From contig JAUJNB010000002.1 of the NCBI GenBank assembly GCA_030446545.1, forward strand, positions 1 through 64,000: DNA of 64,000 nt, given 5' to 3'. The DNA is from Acidimicrobiales bacterium (GTDB lineage: Bacteria > Actinomycetota > Acidimicrobiia > Acidimicrobiales > CADCSY01). The notes below the pieces were generated by a model. It saw only the letters and a list, made by a program, of their open reading frames with translations, ran no database searches and had not been told where the DNA came from. Positions 19,272 through 32,347 of this stretch are shown one piece after another; position 1 is the stretch's first letter; the number at the start of each line of letters is the position of its first letter. The translations under genes and the position numbers were made by a program.

Positions 19272-19541
19272 GTGGTCGTCCGGCGGCGGGTGGTGGTGGC
19301 GGGGCGGGTGCAGGGGGTGTTCTTCCGGGACACCTGCCGGACCGAGGCCCGGCGGGCGGGGGTGTCGGGCTCGGTTGGCAATCGGTCCGACGGCCGGGTG
19401 GAGGCGGTGTTCGAGGGTGACGACGGGGCCGTCGAAGGTCTGGTCGATTGGTGTCGCCACGGTCCGCCCCGAGCTCGGGTCGACGGGGTGGAGGTCACCG
19501 ACGAACCGCCGACCGGCGAGAGAGGCTTTCACGTCGGCTGA
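19272..19541 (+). CDS. acyP: Acylphosphatase
   Basis: Small 89-residue hydrolase of carboxyl-phosphate bonds. It carries the acylphosphatase signature GRVQGVFFRDTCRTEARRAG with the phosphate-binding Arg, and the second motif GSVGNRSDGRVEAVFEG with the catalytic Asn. Starts are GTG 19272 or TTG 19269, and no strong ribosome site distinguishes them. It lies between the repeat-rich gap and aroC; there is no pathway link to the shikimate genes. Confidence 0.9.
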   Translation: MVVRRRVVVAGRVQGVFFRDTCRTEARRAGVSGSVGNRSDGRVEAVFEGDDGAVEGLVDWCRHGPPRARVDGVEVTDEPPTGERGFHVG

Positions 19542-19584
19542 CTCGGCCCCGTCGGCGCCGGAGGGTGGGCGGTAGCCTCGGGCC

Positions 19585-20745
19585 GTGCTCCGCGTCCTGA
19601 CCGCCGGCGAGTCCCACGGCCAGGGACTGGCCGTCACCGTCGAGGGACTACCCGCCGGTCTGGCCGTCACCGAGGCGGAGATCGGGGGGGAGCTGGCCCG
19701 CCGTCGCCTGGGCTATGGCCGGGGGCCCCGCATGCGATTCGAGGCCGACGAGCTCACGCTGCTCGGGGGCATCCGCCACGGCCGCACCCTGGGTTCGCCT
19801 GTGGTCGTACTCGTGGGCAACTCCGAGTGGAAGCGCTCCGACCGCTGGCACGAGGAGATGTCGCCGGCCCCGGGGACGACGGCGACGCCCCTGACCCAGC
19901 CCCGGCCCGGCCACGCCGACCTGGCCGGGATGCAGAAGTACGGCTTCGACGACGCCCGCGACGTCCTCGAGCGGGCCTCGGCCCGGGAGACCGCGGCCCG
20001 GGTGGTGGCCGGCAGCCTGGCCAAGTCCCTCCTGGCCCACCTGGGTGTCTCGGTGCTGTCCCACGTGGTGGCCCTGGGCTCGGCCCGCACCAAGTCGGTC
20101 GAGCGCCCCACCCCGGCCGACCTGGACCGGGTCGACGACTCCGAGGTGAGGTGCTTCGACGCCGGCGCCGAGGCGGCCATGGTCGAGGAGATCAAGGCGG
20201 CGGCGGCCGCCGGTGACTCCCTCGGCGGTGTGGCCGAGGTCCTGGCCTACGACGTCCCCGTGGGTCTGGGCAGCCACGTGCACTGGGACCGCAAGCTCGA
20301 CGGTCTGCTGGCCCAGGCCCTCATGAGCATCCCCGCCATCAAAGGGGTCGAGATCGGCGACGGCTTCGAGGTGGCCGCCCGACGGGGCTCGGCGGCCCAC
20401 GACCCCATCCTGGCCGACGACCAGACCGGGGGGTACCGGCGAAGCTCCACCCTGGCCGGGGGCATCGAGGGGGGTATCTCCATCGGCGGCCTGGTCGTGG
20501 CCCACGTGGCCATGAAGCCCCTGGCCACGCTCAACCGTCCGGTGCTGGCCACCGTCGACACCCGCACCCGGGAAGCCACCGTGTCGTTCAAGGAGCGCAC
20601 CGACGTGACCGCCGTGCCGGCCATGGGCGTGGTGGCCGAGACCATGGTGGCTCTGGTCCTGGCGGGCGAGGCGCTGCGCAAGTTCGGCGGCGACTCGGTA
20701 GACGAGCTGGTCCGCAACCACGTCGCCTTTGTCGCCCACCTCTGA
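19585..20745 (+). CDS. aroC: Chorismate synthase
   Basis: FMN-dependent conversion of EPSP to chorismate, the last shikimate-pathway step; 386 residues. Family signatures are TAGESHGQGLAVTVEGLPAG, RLGYGRGPRMRFEAD, the region ARPGHADLAG-like RPGHADLAGMQKYGFDDARD, and GGIEGGISIGGLVVAHVAMKP. The start is GTG 19585, 44 bases after acyP. The stop overlaps the aroK ATG by one base (TGATG), opening the run aroC-aroK-aroB-aroQ. Confidence 0.97.
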   Translation: MLRVLTAGESHGQGLAVTVEGLPAGLAVTEAEIGGELARRRLGYGRGPRMRFEADELTLLGGIRHGRTLGSPVVVLVGNSEWKRSDRWHEEMSPAPGTTATPLTQPRPGHADLAGMQKYGFDDARDVLERASARETAARVVAGSLAKSLLAHLGVSVLSHVVALGSARTKSVERPTPADLDRVDDSEVRCFDAGAEAAMVEEIKAAAAAGDSLGGVAEVLAYDVPVGLGSHVHWDRKLDGLLAQALMSIPAIKGVEIGDGFEVAARRGSAAHDPILADDQTGGYRRSSTLAGGIEGGISIGGLVVAHVAMKPLATLNRPVLATVDTRTREATVSFKERTDVTAVPAMGVVAETMVALVLAGEALRKFGGDSVDELVRNHVAFVAHL

Positions 20746-21281
20746 TGGCAGGGCCGACGGGGACAGAGGACCGCCACATCGTGCTGGTGGGGATGATGGG
20801 GTCGGGCAAGACCAGCGTGGGGCGCCAGCTGGCCGAACGCCTGGGTCGACCCTTCCTCGACAGCGATGCCCAGGTCGAGGCCCGCACAGGCAGCACGGTG
20901 CGTGAGATCTTCGAGACGGAGGGACTGGGAGAGGCCGCCTTCCGTGTCCTGGAGGCCGAGGCCCTGGCCCACGCCCTGGCCGACCCGGTCCCATCGGTCA
21001 TCGCCGCCGCCGGCGGCGTGGTGCTCGACTCGGCCAACCGGGCCCGGCTGCGAGCGACGGCCACGGTGGTGTGGTTGCGGGCCGAGCCCGCGGTGCTGGC
21101 CACCCGGGTCACCGGTGGTGTGCACCGGCCCTTGTTGGGCCACGACCCGCGCACCGTGTTGGAGCAGATGCACCGGGAGCGCCGGGCTCTCTACGAAGAG
21201 GTCGCCGAGGGGCGACAGGTCGACGTGGGCACCCACTCCGTCAGCGCGGCGGTCGACGCCGTACTGGAGCTGGTGGCTTGA
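20745..21281 (+). CDS. aroK: Shikimate kinase
   Basis: Phosphorylates shikimate at the 3-hydroxyl; 178 residues, a P-loop kinase of the usual size. Walker A is GMMGSGKTSVG (about 16-26). The shikimate-binding DSD motif is in FLDSDAQVEARTG, followed by the Arg-containing helix IFETEGLGEAAFRVLE, and GGG-like AAGGVVL. The lid Arg is in GGVHRPLLG. It overlaps aroC by one base and aroB by four (TTGA). Confidence 0.96.
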   Translation: MAGPTGTEDRHIVLVGMMGSGKTSVGRQLAERLGRPFLDSDAQVEARTGSTVREIFETEGLGEAAFRVLEAEALAHALADPVPSVIAAAGGVVLDSANRARLRATATVVWLRAEPAVLATRVTGGVHRPLLGHDPRTVLEQMHRERRALYEEVAEGRQVDVGTHSVSAAVDAVLELVA

Positions 21282-22285
21282 TCACGGTTCCTGTCGAGCT
21301 GGGGTCGCGCCGCTACGACGTGGTCGTGGGCGCCGGCGCCCGCCACCGGCTGCACGAGGTGTTGCCGGCCGGGACGCGCCGGGCCGCCGTGGTCACCCAG
21401 GCCGGGATCGGCGTGGAGGTCGACCCCGGCGTCGAGCACCGGGTCTTCCTCATGGGCGACGGTGAGGAGGCCAAGTCGCTGGCCACCGTCGAGGAGCTGT
21501 GCCGGGCCTTCACCCGCTGGGGCCTGACCCGGGGCGACGTGGTGGTGGCCGTGGGTGGGGGCGTGGTCACCGACACCGCCGGCTTCGCCGCCGCCGTCTA
21601 CCACCGGGGGGTCCCGGTGATCCACGTGGCCACCACCCTGTTGGGCCAGGTCGACGCCGCCATCGGGGGCAAGACCGGGGTCAACCTGGCCGAGGGGAAG
21701 AACCTGGTGGGCGCCTTCTGGCAGCCCGGCGCAGTGTTGTGCGACACCGAGGTGCTGGCCACGCTGGCCCCCCGGGAGCGTCGCAGCGGCCAGGGGGAGA
21801 TGGCCAAGTACCGCTTCCTCGGTGTCGACGACCTGCTCGAGCTCCCCCTCGACGAGCAGGTGGCGGCCTGCGTGCGGGCCAAGGCCGCGGTGGTGGTGGC
21901 CGACGAGCACGAGGGCGCTTCAGGGCGGCGGGCCACCCTCAACTACGGCCACACCCTGGCCCACGCCCTGGAGACCGCGGGCGGCTACGGCCTGCGCCAC
22001 GGCGAGGCCGTGGCCGTGGGCCTGGTCTTCGCGGCCGAGCTGGCGGCCCGGCTGGGGCGCATCGACGCGGCGCGGGTGGCCGAGCACCGGGCTGCGGTGG
22101 CCACCTACGACCTGCCGGCCTCCCTGCCTCCCGGGGCCGACCCGGCCGAGTTGGTCCGCCTGTTCGCCCGGGACAAGAAAGCCGTCGGAGGTATCACCTT
22201 CGTCCTCGACGGCCCCCGGGGCGTGGAGGTGGTGGCCGGAGTCCCCGCTGACGCCATCGACGCCGCCTTCAGGGCCCTGTCGTGA
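21278..22285 (+). CDS. aroB: 3-Dehydroquinate synthase
   Basis: Converts DAHP to 3-dehydroquinate with NAD and a divalent metal; 335 residues. The NAD site is VVVAVGGGVVTDTAGFAAAV, substrate/NAD residues lie in TTLLGQVDAAIGGKTGVN, and metal ligands in LNYGHTLAHALE and LRHGEAVAVGL. The start is TTG 21278, chosen because it overlaps the aroK stop and no ATG/GTG occurs before the first strand. It overlaps aroQ by four bases. Confidence 0.96.
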   Translation: MITVPVELGSRRYDVVVGAGARHRLHEVLPAGTRRAAVVTQAGIGVEVDPGVEHRVFLMGDGEEAKSLATVEELCRAFTRWGLTRGDVVVAVGGGVVTDTAGFAAAVYHRGVPVIHVATTLLGQVDAAIGGKTGVNLAEGKNLVGAFWQPGAVLCDTEVLATLAPRERRSGQGEMAKYRFLGVDDLLELPLDEQVAACVRAKAAVVVADEHEGASGRRATLNYGHTLAHALETAGGYGLRHGEAVAVGLVFAAELAARLGRIDAARVAEHRAAVATYDLPASLPPGADPAELVRLFARDKKAVGGITFVLDGPRGVEVVAGVPADAIDAAFRALS

Positions 22286-22764
22286 ACGCGGAGCAAGGGG
22301 GCGGCGGGAGCGTGCCGGTGGTGCTGCTGCTGCACGGTCCCAACCTGAACCTGCTGGGCGAGCGGGAGCCCGAGGTGTACGGCCGAGCCACCCTCGGTGA
22401 CCACGTGGCCGCAGCCACGGCGGCCGCCGGGGCCGCCGGCCTGGCCCTCGAGCACCTCCAGTCCAACGCCGAGGCTGACCTGGTGGCCGCCATCCACGGC
22501 GCCCGGGGCCGTTGCGCGGCGGTGGTCATCAACCCCGGCGCCCTGACCCACTACGCCTGGTCCCTCCATGACGCCCTGGCCACGTTCGACGGGGTCAAGA
22601 TCGAGCTCCACCTGTCCAACCCCAACCGCCGGGAGGCCTGGCGTCACACGTCGGTGGTGGCGCCCGTGGTCGACGCCTCACTCGTGGGCCTGGGCGCCGA
22701 CGGCTACCCCATGGCGCTCGACGCCGTGCGCCGGCTCCTGGCCCGGCGCTCGACCACGCCGTGA
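22282..22764 (+). CDS. aroQ: 3-Dehydroquinate dehydratase, type II
   Basis: Type II dehydroquinase, 160 residues, which dehydrates 3-dehydroquinate to 3-dehydroshikimate through an enolate. The family start LLLHGPNLNLLGEREPEVYG contains the catalytic Tyr of the mobile loop. LEHLQSNAEADLVAAIH, INPGALTHYAWSLHDAL and IELHLSNPNRREAWRHTS supply the Asn, His and Arg positions. The GTG start overlaps the aroB stop. With aroE upstream this covers pathway steps 2-5 and 7; EPSP synthase and DAHP synthase are not in view. Confidence 0.96.
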   Translation: MNAEQGGGGSVPVVLLLHGPNLNLLGEREPEVYGRATLGDHVAAATAAAGAAGLALEHLQSNAEADLVAAIHGARGRCAAVVINPGALTHYAWSLHDALATFDGVKIELHLSNPNRREAWRHTSVVAPVVDASLVGLGADGYPMALDAVRRLLARRSTTP

Positions 22765-23903
22765 CCGCCACCCCTGCGTGGCCCGCCCCTGTGCCCCCCA
22801 CCTACCCGGCCATGGACGTGGTCGGTCGGGCGGCCCGGCTGCGGGAGGGCTTGGAGGAGGTGGGCTGTGAGGCCCTGCTCGTCAACCGCCTGGTCAACAC
22901 CCGCTACCTCACCGGCTTCACCGGGTCGGCCGGGATCCTGGTGGTGACCCGCGACGAGCTGGTGCTGGTCACCGACGGGCGGTACCGGGACCAGGCCGAG
23001 GAGCAGCTCGCCGCCGCCGGAGTGGAGGCGGCCAAGGTCGAGATCGGCCAGACGGCCGCCGAGCAACAGGAGCTGCTGACCACGGCCACGGCCGGGATCG
23101 GGCGGCTGGGCCTGGAAGCGGCCCACGTGAGCTGGTCGGCTCAGCGCCGCTACGCCGAGGACTGGTTCCCCGACGCCGAGTTGGTGGCCACCGAGGGGCT
23201 GGTGGAGCGCCTGCGCCAGCACAAGGACACCGGCGAGCTGGCCCGCCTGGCTGCGGCCGCGGCCCTGGCCGACTCGGCCCTGGCCACGGTGCGCCCTCGC
23301 CTGGGCGAAGGCCCGACCGAGGCCGAGATCGCCCTCGAGCTCGACAGCGAGGTGCGCCGGCTGGGGGCCGACGGCGCCAGCTTCGAGACCATCGTGGCCA
23401 GCGGCCCCAACGCCGCCAAACCCCACGCCCGGCCCGGCGGCCGCCGGATCGAAGAGGGTGACCTGGTGGTGATCGACTTCGGGGCCCTCGTCGAGGGCTA
23501 CCACTCCGACATGACCCGGACCACCATCATCGGCTCCCCGTCGCCCACCCAGCAGCGGATGCTCGACGTGGTGGCCGCCAGCCAGGCCGCCGGCGTGGCC
23601 GCGGTGGTTGCCGGCACCGGGTGCGTCGACGTCGACCATGCCTGTCGAGGGGTCATCGACGACGCCGGATGGGAGGCGGCCTTCCTGCACGGCACCGGTC
23701 ACGGGGTGGGCCTCGACATCCACGAGGACCCCAGGGTGGGCCGGTCCTCGACTGCTAACCTGGAGGTCGGCCACGTCGTGACCGTCGAACCGGGCGTCTA
23801 CCTCCCCGAGCACGGGGGAGTGCGCATCGAGGACACGGTGGTGGTCACCGCCACCGGCTCACGCCTCCTCACCCACGCGCCCAAGGAACCGAACCTGCCA
23901 TGA
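22761..23903 (+). CDS. pepQ: Xaa-Pro peptidase, M24B family
   Basis: Pita-bread metallopeptidase that cuts Xaa-Pro bonds, 380 residues from GTG 22761 (ATG 22812 would remove a Pro/Ala-rich tail and may be the real start). The N-terminal creatinase-type domain shows [20 protein letters not shown]. The metal ligands are all present: the two Asp in [19 protein letters not shown], His in [12 protein letters not shown], and the two Glu in [10 protein letters not shown] and [10 protein letters not shown]. It overlaps aroQ and efp by four bases each. The pepQ-efp-nusB order is common to most actinobacteria. Confidence 0.93.
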   Translation: MTATPAWPAPVPPTYPAMDVVGRAARLREGLEEVGCEALLVNRLVNTRYLTGFTGSAGILVVTRDELVLVTDGRYRDQAEEQLAAAGVEAAKVEIGQTAAEQQELLTTATAGIGRLGLEAAHVSWSAQRRYAEDWFPDAELVATEGLVERLRQHKDTGELARLAAAAALADSALATVRPRLGEGPTEAEIALELDSEVRRLGADGASFETIVASGPNAAKPHARPGGRRIEEGDLVVIDFGALVEGYHSDMTRTTIIGSPSPTQQRMLDVVAASQAAGVAAVVAGTGCVDVDHACRGVIDDAGWEAAFLHGTGHGVGLDIHEDPRVGRSSTANLEVGHVVTVEPGVYLPEHGGVRIEDTVVVTATGSRLLTHAPKEPNLP

Positions 23904-24460
23904 GCATCACCACCAACGACCTGAAGAACGGCATCACCCTCGACCTGCCCGAGGGGCTGTTCCAGGTGGTCGACTTCCAACACGTCAAGCCGGGCAAGGG
24001 AGGGGCCTTCGTGCGCACCACCTTGCGCAACACCCGCACCGGCGCCGTCCTCGACCGCACCTTCCGCTCGGCCGAGAAGGTGGAGCAGGCGGTCATCGAC
24101 AAACGGGAGATGCAGTACCTCTACCGAGAGGGCGAGGAGCTGGTGTTCATGGACACCACCACCTACGACCAGCTCACCGTCGAACCAGCCTCGCTGGGCA
24201 CGGCCGCCGGCTTCCTCGTCCAGGGGGCCAATGCCGTGTTGCAGATGTACAACGGCGAGATCGTGGGTGTCGACATCCCGGCTGCGGTGGAGCTGCAGGT
24301 GACCGAGACCGAACCCGGCGTGCAGGGTGACCGGGTCTCCGGGGCGCGCAAGCCGGCCACGGTCGAGACGGGCATCGCCCTTTCGGTTCCGCTGTTCATC
24401 AACGTCGGCGACCGCATCAAGGTCGACACCCGCTCCGGGCAGTACCTCACCCGGGTCTGA
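23900..24460 (+). CDS. efp: Translation elongation factor P
   Basis: Relieves ribosome stalling at polyproline; 186 residues in three beta-barrel domains. The tip loop reads KPGKGGAFVRT, with the modifiable Lys at about 33. No modification enzymes (EpmA, EarP, YmfI) are in the window. The C-terminal signature VSGARKPATVETGIALSVPL and VDTRSGQYLTRV are standard. The ATG overlaps the pepQ stop. Confidence 0.98.
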   Translation: MSITTNDLKNGITLDLPEGLFQVVDFQHVKPGKGGAFVRTTLRNTRTGAVLDRTFRSAEKVEQAVIDKREMQYLYREGEELVFMDTTTYDQLTVEPASLGTAAGFLVQGANAVLQMYNGEIVGVDIPAAVELQVTETEPGVQGDRVSGARKPATVETGIALSVPLFINVGDRIKVDTRSGQYLTRV

Positions 24461-24519
24461 AGCCGGGTCCGGGGCGGGTGCAAGGGTCGGGCCGGATGGG
24501 GGCAAACCGCGTCGACGGG

Positions 24520-24954
24520 GTGGGGTCACGCCGGGAGTCCCGGGAGCGGGCCATGTCGCTGCTCTACGAGGCCGAGTCGAAGGGGTGTGACCCCCTCGGG
24601 GCCGTCCTCGAGGGACTGGTGGCCGAGGCCCAGCCCCTGGCGGCCGAGCTGGTGGCCGGCGTGTCCGAACACCTGGACGAGATCGACGGGCTCATCACCC
24701 GCTTCTCCCGGGGCTGGCCTCTGGAACGCATGCCGGCGCTCGACCGCAGCCTCTTGCGCATGGGCGTCTACGAGCTGGCCCACCGCCCCGGCGTGCCCGT
24801 CGGGGCGGTGATCACCGAAGCGGTGGAGCTGGCCAAGCAGTTCTCCACCGACGACTCCGGCCGCTTCGTCAACGGTGTCCTGGGCCAGATCGCCGCCGAG
24901 GTGCGGCCGGCCTCGGGGGCCGGCCAGACCCCCGCTGCTATCGTCGACCGCTGA
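24520..24954 (+). CDS. nusB: Transcription antitermination / rRNA maturation factor NusB
   Basis: All-helical NusB, which binds boxA RNA with S10 in rRNA antitermination. From GTG 24520 the protein is 144 residues and begins VGSRRESRERAMSLLYEAES, which matches how the family starts. In-frame GTG 24478 and ATG 24496 would add 14 or 8 residues. Later signatures are LDRSLLRMGVYELAH and SGRFVNGVLGQIA. It is followed by the pyr leader, so it probably ends the aro-efp transcription unit or reads into it. Confidence 0.93.
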   Translation: MGSRRESRERAMSLLYEAESKGCDPLGAVLEGLVAEAQPLAAELVAGVSEHLDEIDGLITRFSRGWPLERMPALDRSLLRMGVYELAHRPGVPVGAVITEAVELAKQFSTDDSGRFVNGVLGQIAAEVRPASGAGQTPAAIVDR

Positions 24955-24972
24955 GGCGCAGAAAGCGCCTGA

Positions 24973-25003
24973 CCGTGAAGCGGGTCCCGTGAGGCCCGGA
25001 CGG
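24973..25003 (+). promoter_or_regulatory. PyrR-binding RNA hairpin in the pyr operon leader
   Basis: The leader before pyrR contains tcccgtgagg as the apical loop, flanked by cggg/cccg arms, a purine-rich internal bulge (gaag / ga) and an outer ccg/cgg pair. This matches the known PyrR recognition element (UCCNGUGAGG loop, upper stem, purine bulge). The Shine-Dalgarno acaggag begins immediately after the hairpin, 6 bases before the TTG start. I see no antiterminator/terminator pair, so UMP-dependent PyrR binding probably blocks translation, as reported for mycobacteria. Confidence 0.85.
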
Positions 25004-25016
25004 ACAGGAGCATCGG

Positions 25017-25592
25017 TTGGCTGAACGCGAGCGCAGGACCACGCCGCCCTACGGCGGTGCGTTCGTGGCCCGCAGCCGGGTGATGGACGCCGACGACGTG
25101 CGCAGGGCCATCACCCGCATCGCCCACGAGGTGGTCGAGCGCAACGCCGGCCTCGAGGGTGTGGTGGTCATCGGCCTCCAGACCGGGGGCGTCCCCCTGG
25201 CCGAGGCCCTGGTGGAGGAGCTCACCCGCATCGAGGGCGTCCCCGTCCCCCTCGGCACCCTCGACGTGGCCATGTACCGCGACGACATCGGCCTGCGCCC
25301 GGTCATGCCCGAGGCCGTCACCGCCATCCCCTCGGAGGTGTCCGGCCACACCGTGGTCCTGGTCGACGACGTGCTCTTCACCGGGCGCACCATCCGGGCC
25401 GCCCTCAACGCCGTGTGCGACTACGGACGGCCCCGCGCCGTGCAGCTGGCCGTCATGGTCGACCGGGGACACCGCGAGCTACCCCTCCGCCCCGACTTCG
25501 TGGGCAAGAACCTGCCGACCCGCCGGGACGAGGCGGTCGACGTCCACCTCGACGGCGTCCACCTCGGTGACCTGAGGCCGGGCCCGTCGTGA
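25017..25592 (+). CDS. pyrR: Bifunctional pyr operon regulator / uracil phosphoribosyltransferase PyrR
   Basis: RNA-binding regulator of the pyrimidine operon that is also a weak uracil phosphoribosyltransferase; 191 residues. The PRPP loop is VVLVDDVLFTGRTIRAAL. VVVIGLQTGGVPLAEAL and VDRGHRELPLRPDFVGKNLPT are family signatures. TTG 25017 is fixed by acaggag six bases upstream; the first 20 residues are an extra tail. It binds the hairpin in its own leader, so the whole pyr operon is probably autoregulated. It overlaps pyrB (GTGA). Confidence 0.96.
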   Translation: MAERERRTTPPYGGAFVARSRVMDADDVRRAITRIAHEVVERNAGLEGVVVIGLQTGGVPLAEALVEELTRIEGVPVPLGTLDVAMYRDDIGLRPVMPEAVTAIPSEVSGHTVVLVDDVLFTGRTIRAALNAVCDYGRPRAVQLAVMVDRGHRELPLRPDFVGKNLPTRRDEAVDVHLDGVHLGDLRPGPS

Positions 25593-26509
25593 CCCACCAC
25601 CTGCTGGCCGTCGACGACCTCGGGACCGACGGCATCGAGGAGGTGCTGCGCCTCACCGAGTCGTTCGTGGAGGTGAGCGAGCGGGCCATCCCCAAGGTGC
25701 CCACGCTGCGGGGCCGCACCGTCGTCTCGTTGTTCTACGAGGAGTCCACCCGTACCCGGCTGTCGTTCGAGGCCGCGGCCAAGCGGCTCTCGGCCGACAC
25801 CATGAACTTCAACGTGGCCAGCTCGGCCGTGGCCAAGGGCGAGTCGCTGCGGGACACGGTGGAGACCATCGAGGCCATGGGCGTCGATGCGGTGATCGTG
25901 CGTCACGCCTCGGCCGGTGTCCCTGTCCAGGTGGCCCGCTGGGTGGAGGCCAGCGTGGTCAACGCGGGAGACGGCTGGCACGAGCACCCCACCCAGGCCC
26001 TGCTCGACTGCTACACCCTCCGGGAGCGCCTGGGCAGCCTGGCCGGGCGTCGGATCGCCATCGTGGGCGACGTCAAGCACAGCCGGGTGGCCCGCTCCGA
26101 CGTGGCGGCGTTCTCCAGCCTGGGCGCCGACGTGGTCCTGGTGGCGCCCCCGACCCTGCTGCCCCCCAGCCTGGTGGGCTGGCCGGTGGAGGTCAGCCAC
26201 GACCTCGACCAGGTCCTGGCCAAGGTCGACGCGGTGGTCCTGTTGCGCATGCAACAGGAGCGCCAGACCGAGGCCCTGGTGCCCTCCTTGCGGGAGTACA
26301 CCGCCGGCTACGGCCTGACCCGGCGCCGGGCCGAGTTGTTGGGCGAGGAGGCCGTGATCATGCACCCGGGGCCGATGAACCGGGGGGTGGAGATCGCCGC
26401 CGACGTGGCCGACCTGGCCTGCTCGGTGGTCACCCGCCAGGTGGCCAACGGCGTGGCCGTGCGCATGGCCGTGCTCTTCCTGCTGCTCGCCTCCGGGACC
26501 CGTCCGTGA
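25589..26509 (+). CDS. pyrB: Aspartate carbamoyltransferase catalytic subunit
   Basis: Second step of UMP synthesis: carbamoyl phosphate plus aspartate gives carbamoyl aspartate. It has 306 residues, the usual catalytic-chain length. The carbamoyl-phosphate site is FYEESTRTRLSFEAAAKRL. Further residues lie in NAGDGWHEHPTQALLDCYT and in VLLRMQQER. The C-terminal MHPGPMNRGVEIA is diagnostic. No pyrI regulatory chain is present, as in other actinobacteria. Overlaps its neighbours by four bases. Confidence 0.97.
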   Translation: MTHHLLAVDDLGTDGIEEVLRLTESFVEVSERAIPKVPTLRGRTVVSLFYEESTRTRLSFEAAAKRLSADTMNFNVASSAVAKGESLRDTVETIEAMGVDAVIVRHASAGVPVQVARWVEASVVNAGDGWHEHPTQALLDCYTLRERLGSLAGRRIAIVGDVKHSRVARSDVAAFSSLGADVVLVAPPTLLPPSLVGWPVEVSHDLDQVLAKVDAVVLLRMQQERQTEALVPSLREYTAGYGLTRRRAELLGEEAVIMHPGPMNRGVEIAADVADLACSVVTRQVANGVAVRMAVLFLLLASGTRP

Positions 26510-27813
26510 CCCAGCTGCTCCTGCGGGGCGGGACGGTGGTCGACGAGACCGGCACCCGGCGGGCCGACGTGTTGGTGGTCGACGGCGCCATCGCGGCGGT
26601 CGGCGAGGGTCTCGAGGCCGACCACGCCACCCGGGTGCTCGACGCCGACGGTTGCCTGGTCGCTCCCGGCCTGGTCGACCTGCACGCCCACCTGCGCCAG
26701 CCCGGCCACGAGGAGGCCGAGACCATCGCCACCGGAGCCCGGGCCGCAGCGCTCGGCGGCTTCACCGCGGTGGTGGCCATGCCCAACACCGACCCGCCCA
26801 TCGACTGCGCCTCGGTGGTGCGCGACGTGCTCGACCTGGCGGCCAGCGCCACGTGCGCCGTCTTTCCGGCCGGGGCCATCACCGTGGGTCGAGCGGGGCG
26901 GAGCCTGGCCCCCATGGCCGAGATGGCGGCACTCGGTGTCCGGTTGTTCACCGACGACGGCACCGGAGTGCAGGACGGCGGTCTCATGCGCCGGGCCCTG
27001 GAGTACGGCTCGGCGCTCGGGGTGACCCTGGCCGAGCACTGCGAGGACGACCGCCTGGCGGCGGGGGGCCACCTGCACGAGGGCGAGTGGTCGAGCCGTC
27101 TGGGCATCCCGGGCATCCCGAGCGAAGCCGAGGAGCTGATGGTGGCCCGTGACATCGCCCTGTCCCGCCTGACCGGGGCGCCTGTCCACTTCCTGCACCT
27201 GTCCACCGCCCGCTCGGTGGCCCTGGTCCGGGAGGCCAAGGCCGAGGGGGTGGCGGTGACCGCCGAGGCCACCCCCCACCACTTCACCCTGACGGCGGCC
27301 GCGGCATCGGGCTACGACCCGGTCTTCAAGGTGAACCCGCCGCTGCGGACCGACGCCGACGTGGCTGCGGTGCGGGTCGGGTTGGCCGACGGTGCCATCG
27401 ACGCCATCGCCACCGACCACGCCCCCCATCCCCCCGAGGCCAAGGAGGCTCCCTTTGACCAGGCTCCGCCAGGGATGCTCGGCCTGGAGACGGCCCTGGC
27501 GCTCGGGCTCACCGAGCTCACGGCCCCCGCCGTCGGCCTTCCCTGCCTGAGCACCGAAGCCCTGGTGGCCCTGCTGTCGTGGCGGCCGGCCCGCATCGCC
27601 GGCTTGGCGGGTGAGCACGGTGGTCCGGTCCGAGTCGGTCGCCCGGCCCACCTGTGCGTCATCGACCCGGCCGCCTCATGGGTCGTCGAGTCGGCCCGCC
27701 TGGCCAGCCGCAGTCGCAACACCCCCTACGCCGGGCGCACGCTCAGGGGCCGCGTCCGCCACACCCTCTTTCGGGGCGAGCCGGTCGTGATCGACGCCGA
27801 GGCCCAGCGATGA
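26506..27813 (+). CDS. pyrC: Dihydroorotase, class I
   Basis: Zinc amidohydrolase that cyclises carbamoyl aspartate; 435 residues, class I size. Metal and substrate motifs: [29 protein letters not shown], the His in [21 protein letters not shown], and the catalytic Asp in [20 protein letters not shown]. An Asp (TDDGTG) replaces the bridging carboxylated Lys, as in other class I forms. Overlaps pyrB and carA by four bases. Confidence 0.96.
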   Translation: MTQLLLRGGTVVDETGTRRADVLVVDGAIAAVGEGLEADHATRVLDADGCLVAPGLVDLHAHLRQPGHEEAETIATGARAAALGGFTAVVAMPNTDPPIDCASVVRDVLDLAASATCAVFPAGAITVGRAGRSLAPMAEMAALGVRLFTDDGTGVQDGGLMRRALEYGSALGVTLAEHCEDDRLAAGGHLHEGEWSSRLGIPGIPSEAEELMVARDIALSRLTGAPVHFLHLSTARSVALVREAKAEGVAVTAEATPHHFTLTAAAASGYDPVFKVNPPLRTDADVAAVRVGLADGAIDAIATDHAPHPPEAKEAPFDQAPPGMLGLETALALGLTELTAPAVGLPCLSTEALVALLSWRPARIAGLAGEHGGPVRVGRPAHLCVIDPAASWVVESARLASRSRNTPYAGRTLRGRVRHTLFRGEPVVIDAEAQR

Positions 27814-28924
27814 TCTCGGAAGAGAGTGAGGGAGCGGGCTCAGGGTGGCGCCGGAAGGAGGGGCGGGAGTCCTTGCTCGTCCTGGCCGACGGCGAGGTGT
27901 TCGAGGGTGAGTCCTTCGGTGCCCCCGGGGTGGGCAGCGGCGAGGTGGTGTTCAACACCGTGCTGACCGGTTACCAGGAGGTGATCACCGACCCCTCCTA
28001 CGCCGGCCAGATCATCACCTTCACCACTACCCACATCGGGAACTACGGCGTCACCGGCCTCGACGACGAGGCCCGGCGCCCGGCGTGTCGGGGCGTGGTC
28101 GTGCGCGATCTGGCCCGGCGCCGGAGCAACTGGCGCTCCGAGGGCGATCTCGGTGATCTCCTGGCCCGGGCCGGTGTCCCGGGGATCACCGGGGTGGACA
28201 CGCGACGCCTGACCCGCCACCTCCGCGACGCCGGAGCGGTCCCCGGCGCCCTGGGGACGGCCGACGAGCCCACGCTCCTGGCCGCGGCGCGCCGGGAGCC
28301 GGGCACCGACGGGATCGACCTGGTGGCGTCGGTCACCTGCGCCACCCCCTACGTGGTGGGCGACGGCCCCCGCCGGGTGGTGGCCTACGACTTCGGCATC
28401 AAGAACACCATGTTGCGCCACCTGGGCCGTCTGGCCACCGTCGAGGTGGTACCGGCGTCGACGCCGGCGGCCGAGGTGCTGGCCCGTCGCCCCGACGGCG
28501 TGTTCCTGTCCAACGGCCCGGGCGACCCGGCCGCCGTGGTGGGTGCCCGGGACGCCATCCGCCAGCTCCTCGGCCGGGTACCCGTCTTCGGCATCTGCCT
28601 GGGCCACCAGCTCCTGGCCGGGGCGCTGGGGGGCCGGACCTACAAGTTGGGCTTCGGCCACCACGGGGGCAACCACCCGGTGCGCCGCCTGTCCTCCGGG
28701 GCGGTGGAGATCACCAGCCAGAACCACAACTACGCGGTGGCCGAAGGCACGGTGGAGGGAGCCGACGTGACCCACGTCAACCTCAACGACGGCGTGGTGG
28801 AGGGCATCGCCTGTCGGGACGTCCCCGCCTTCAGCGTCCAGTACCACCCCGAAGCAGGCCCCGGCCCCCACGACGCCCGCTACCTCTTCGCCGAGTTCGA
28901 GGCCCTGATGGCGCGGGGCGCGTA

Positions 28925-28925
<1 letters not shown>
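27810..28925 (+). CDS. carA: Carbamoyl-phosphate synthase small (glutaminase) subunit
   Basis: Glutamine amidotransferase that delivers ammonia to CarB; 371 residues. The N-terminal CarA domain shows [20 protein letters not shown] and [17 protein letters not shown]. The class I amidotransferase domain has SNGPGDPA, the nucleophile Cys in [16 protein letters not shown], and the His-Glu pair in [21 protein letters not shown] 27810 overlaps the pyrC stop; the first 25 residues are a non-conserved tail. The stop overlaps the carB GTG. Confidence 0.97.
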
Positions 28926-32335
<3,410 letters not shown>

Positions 32336-32347
<12 letters not shown>

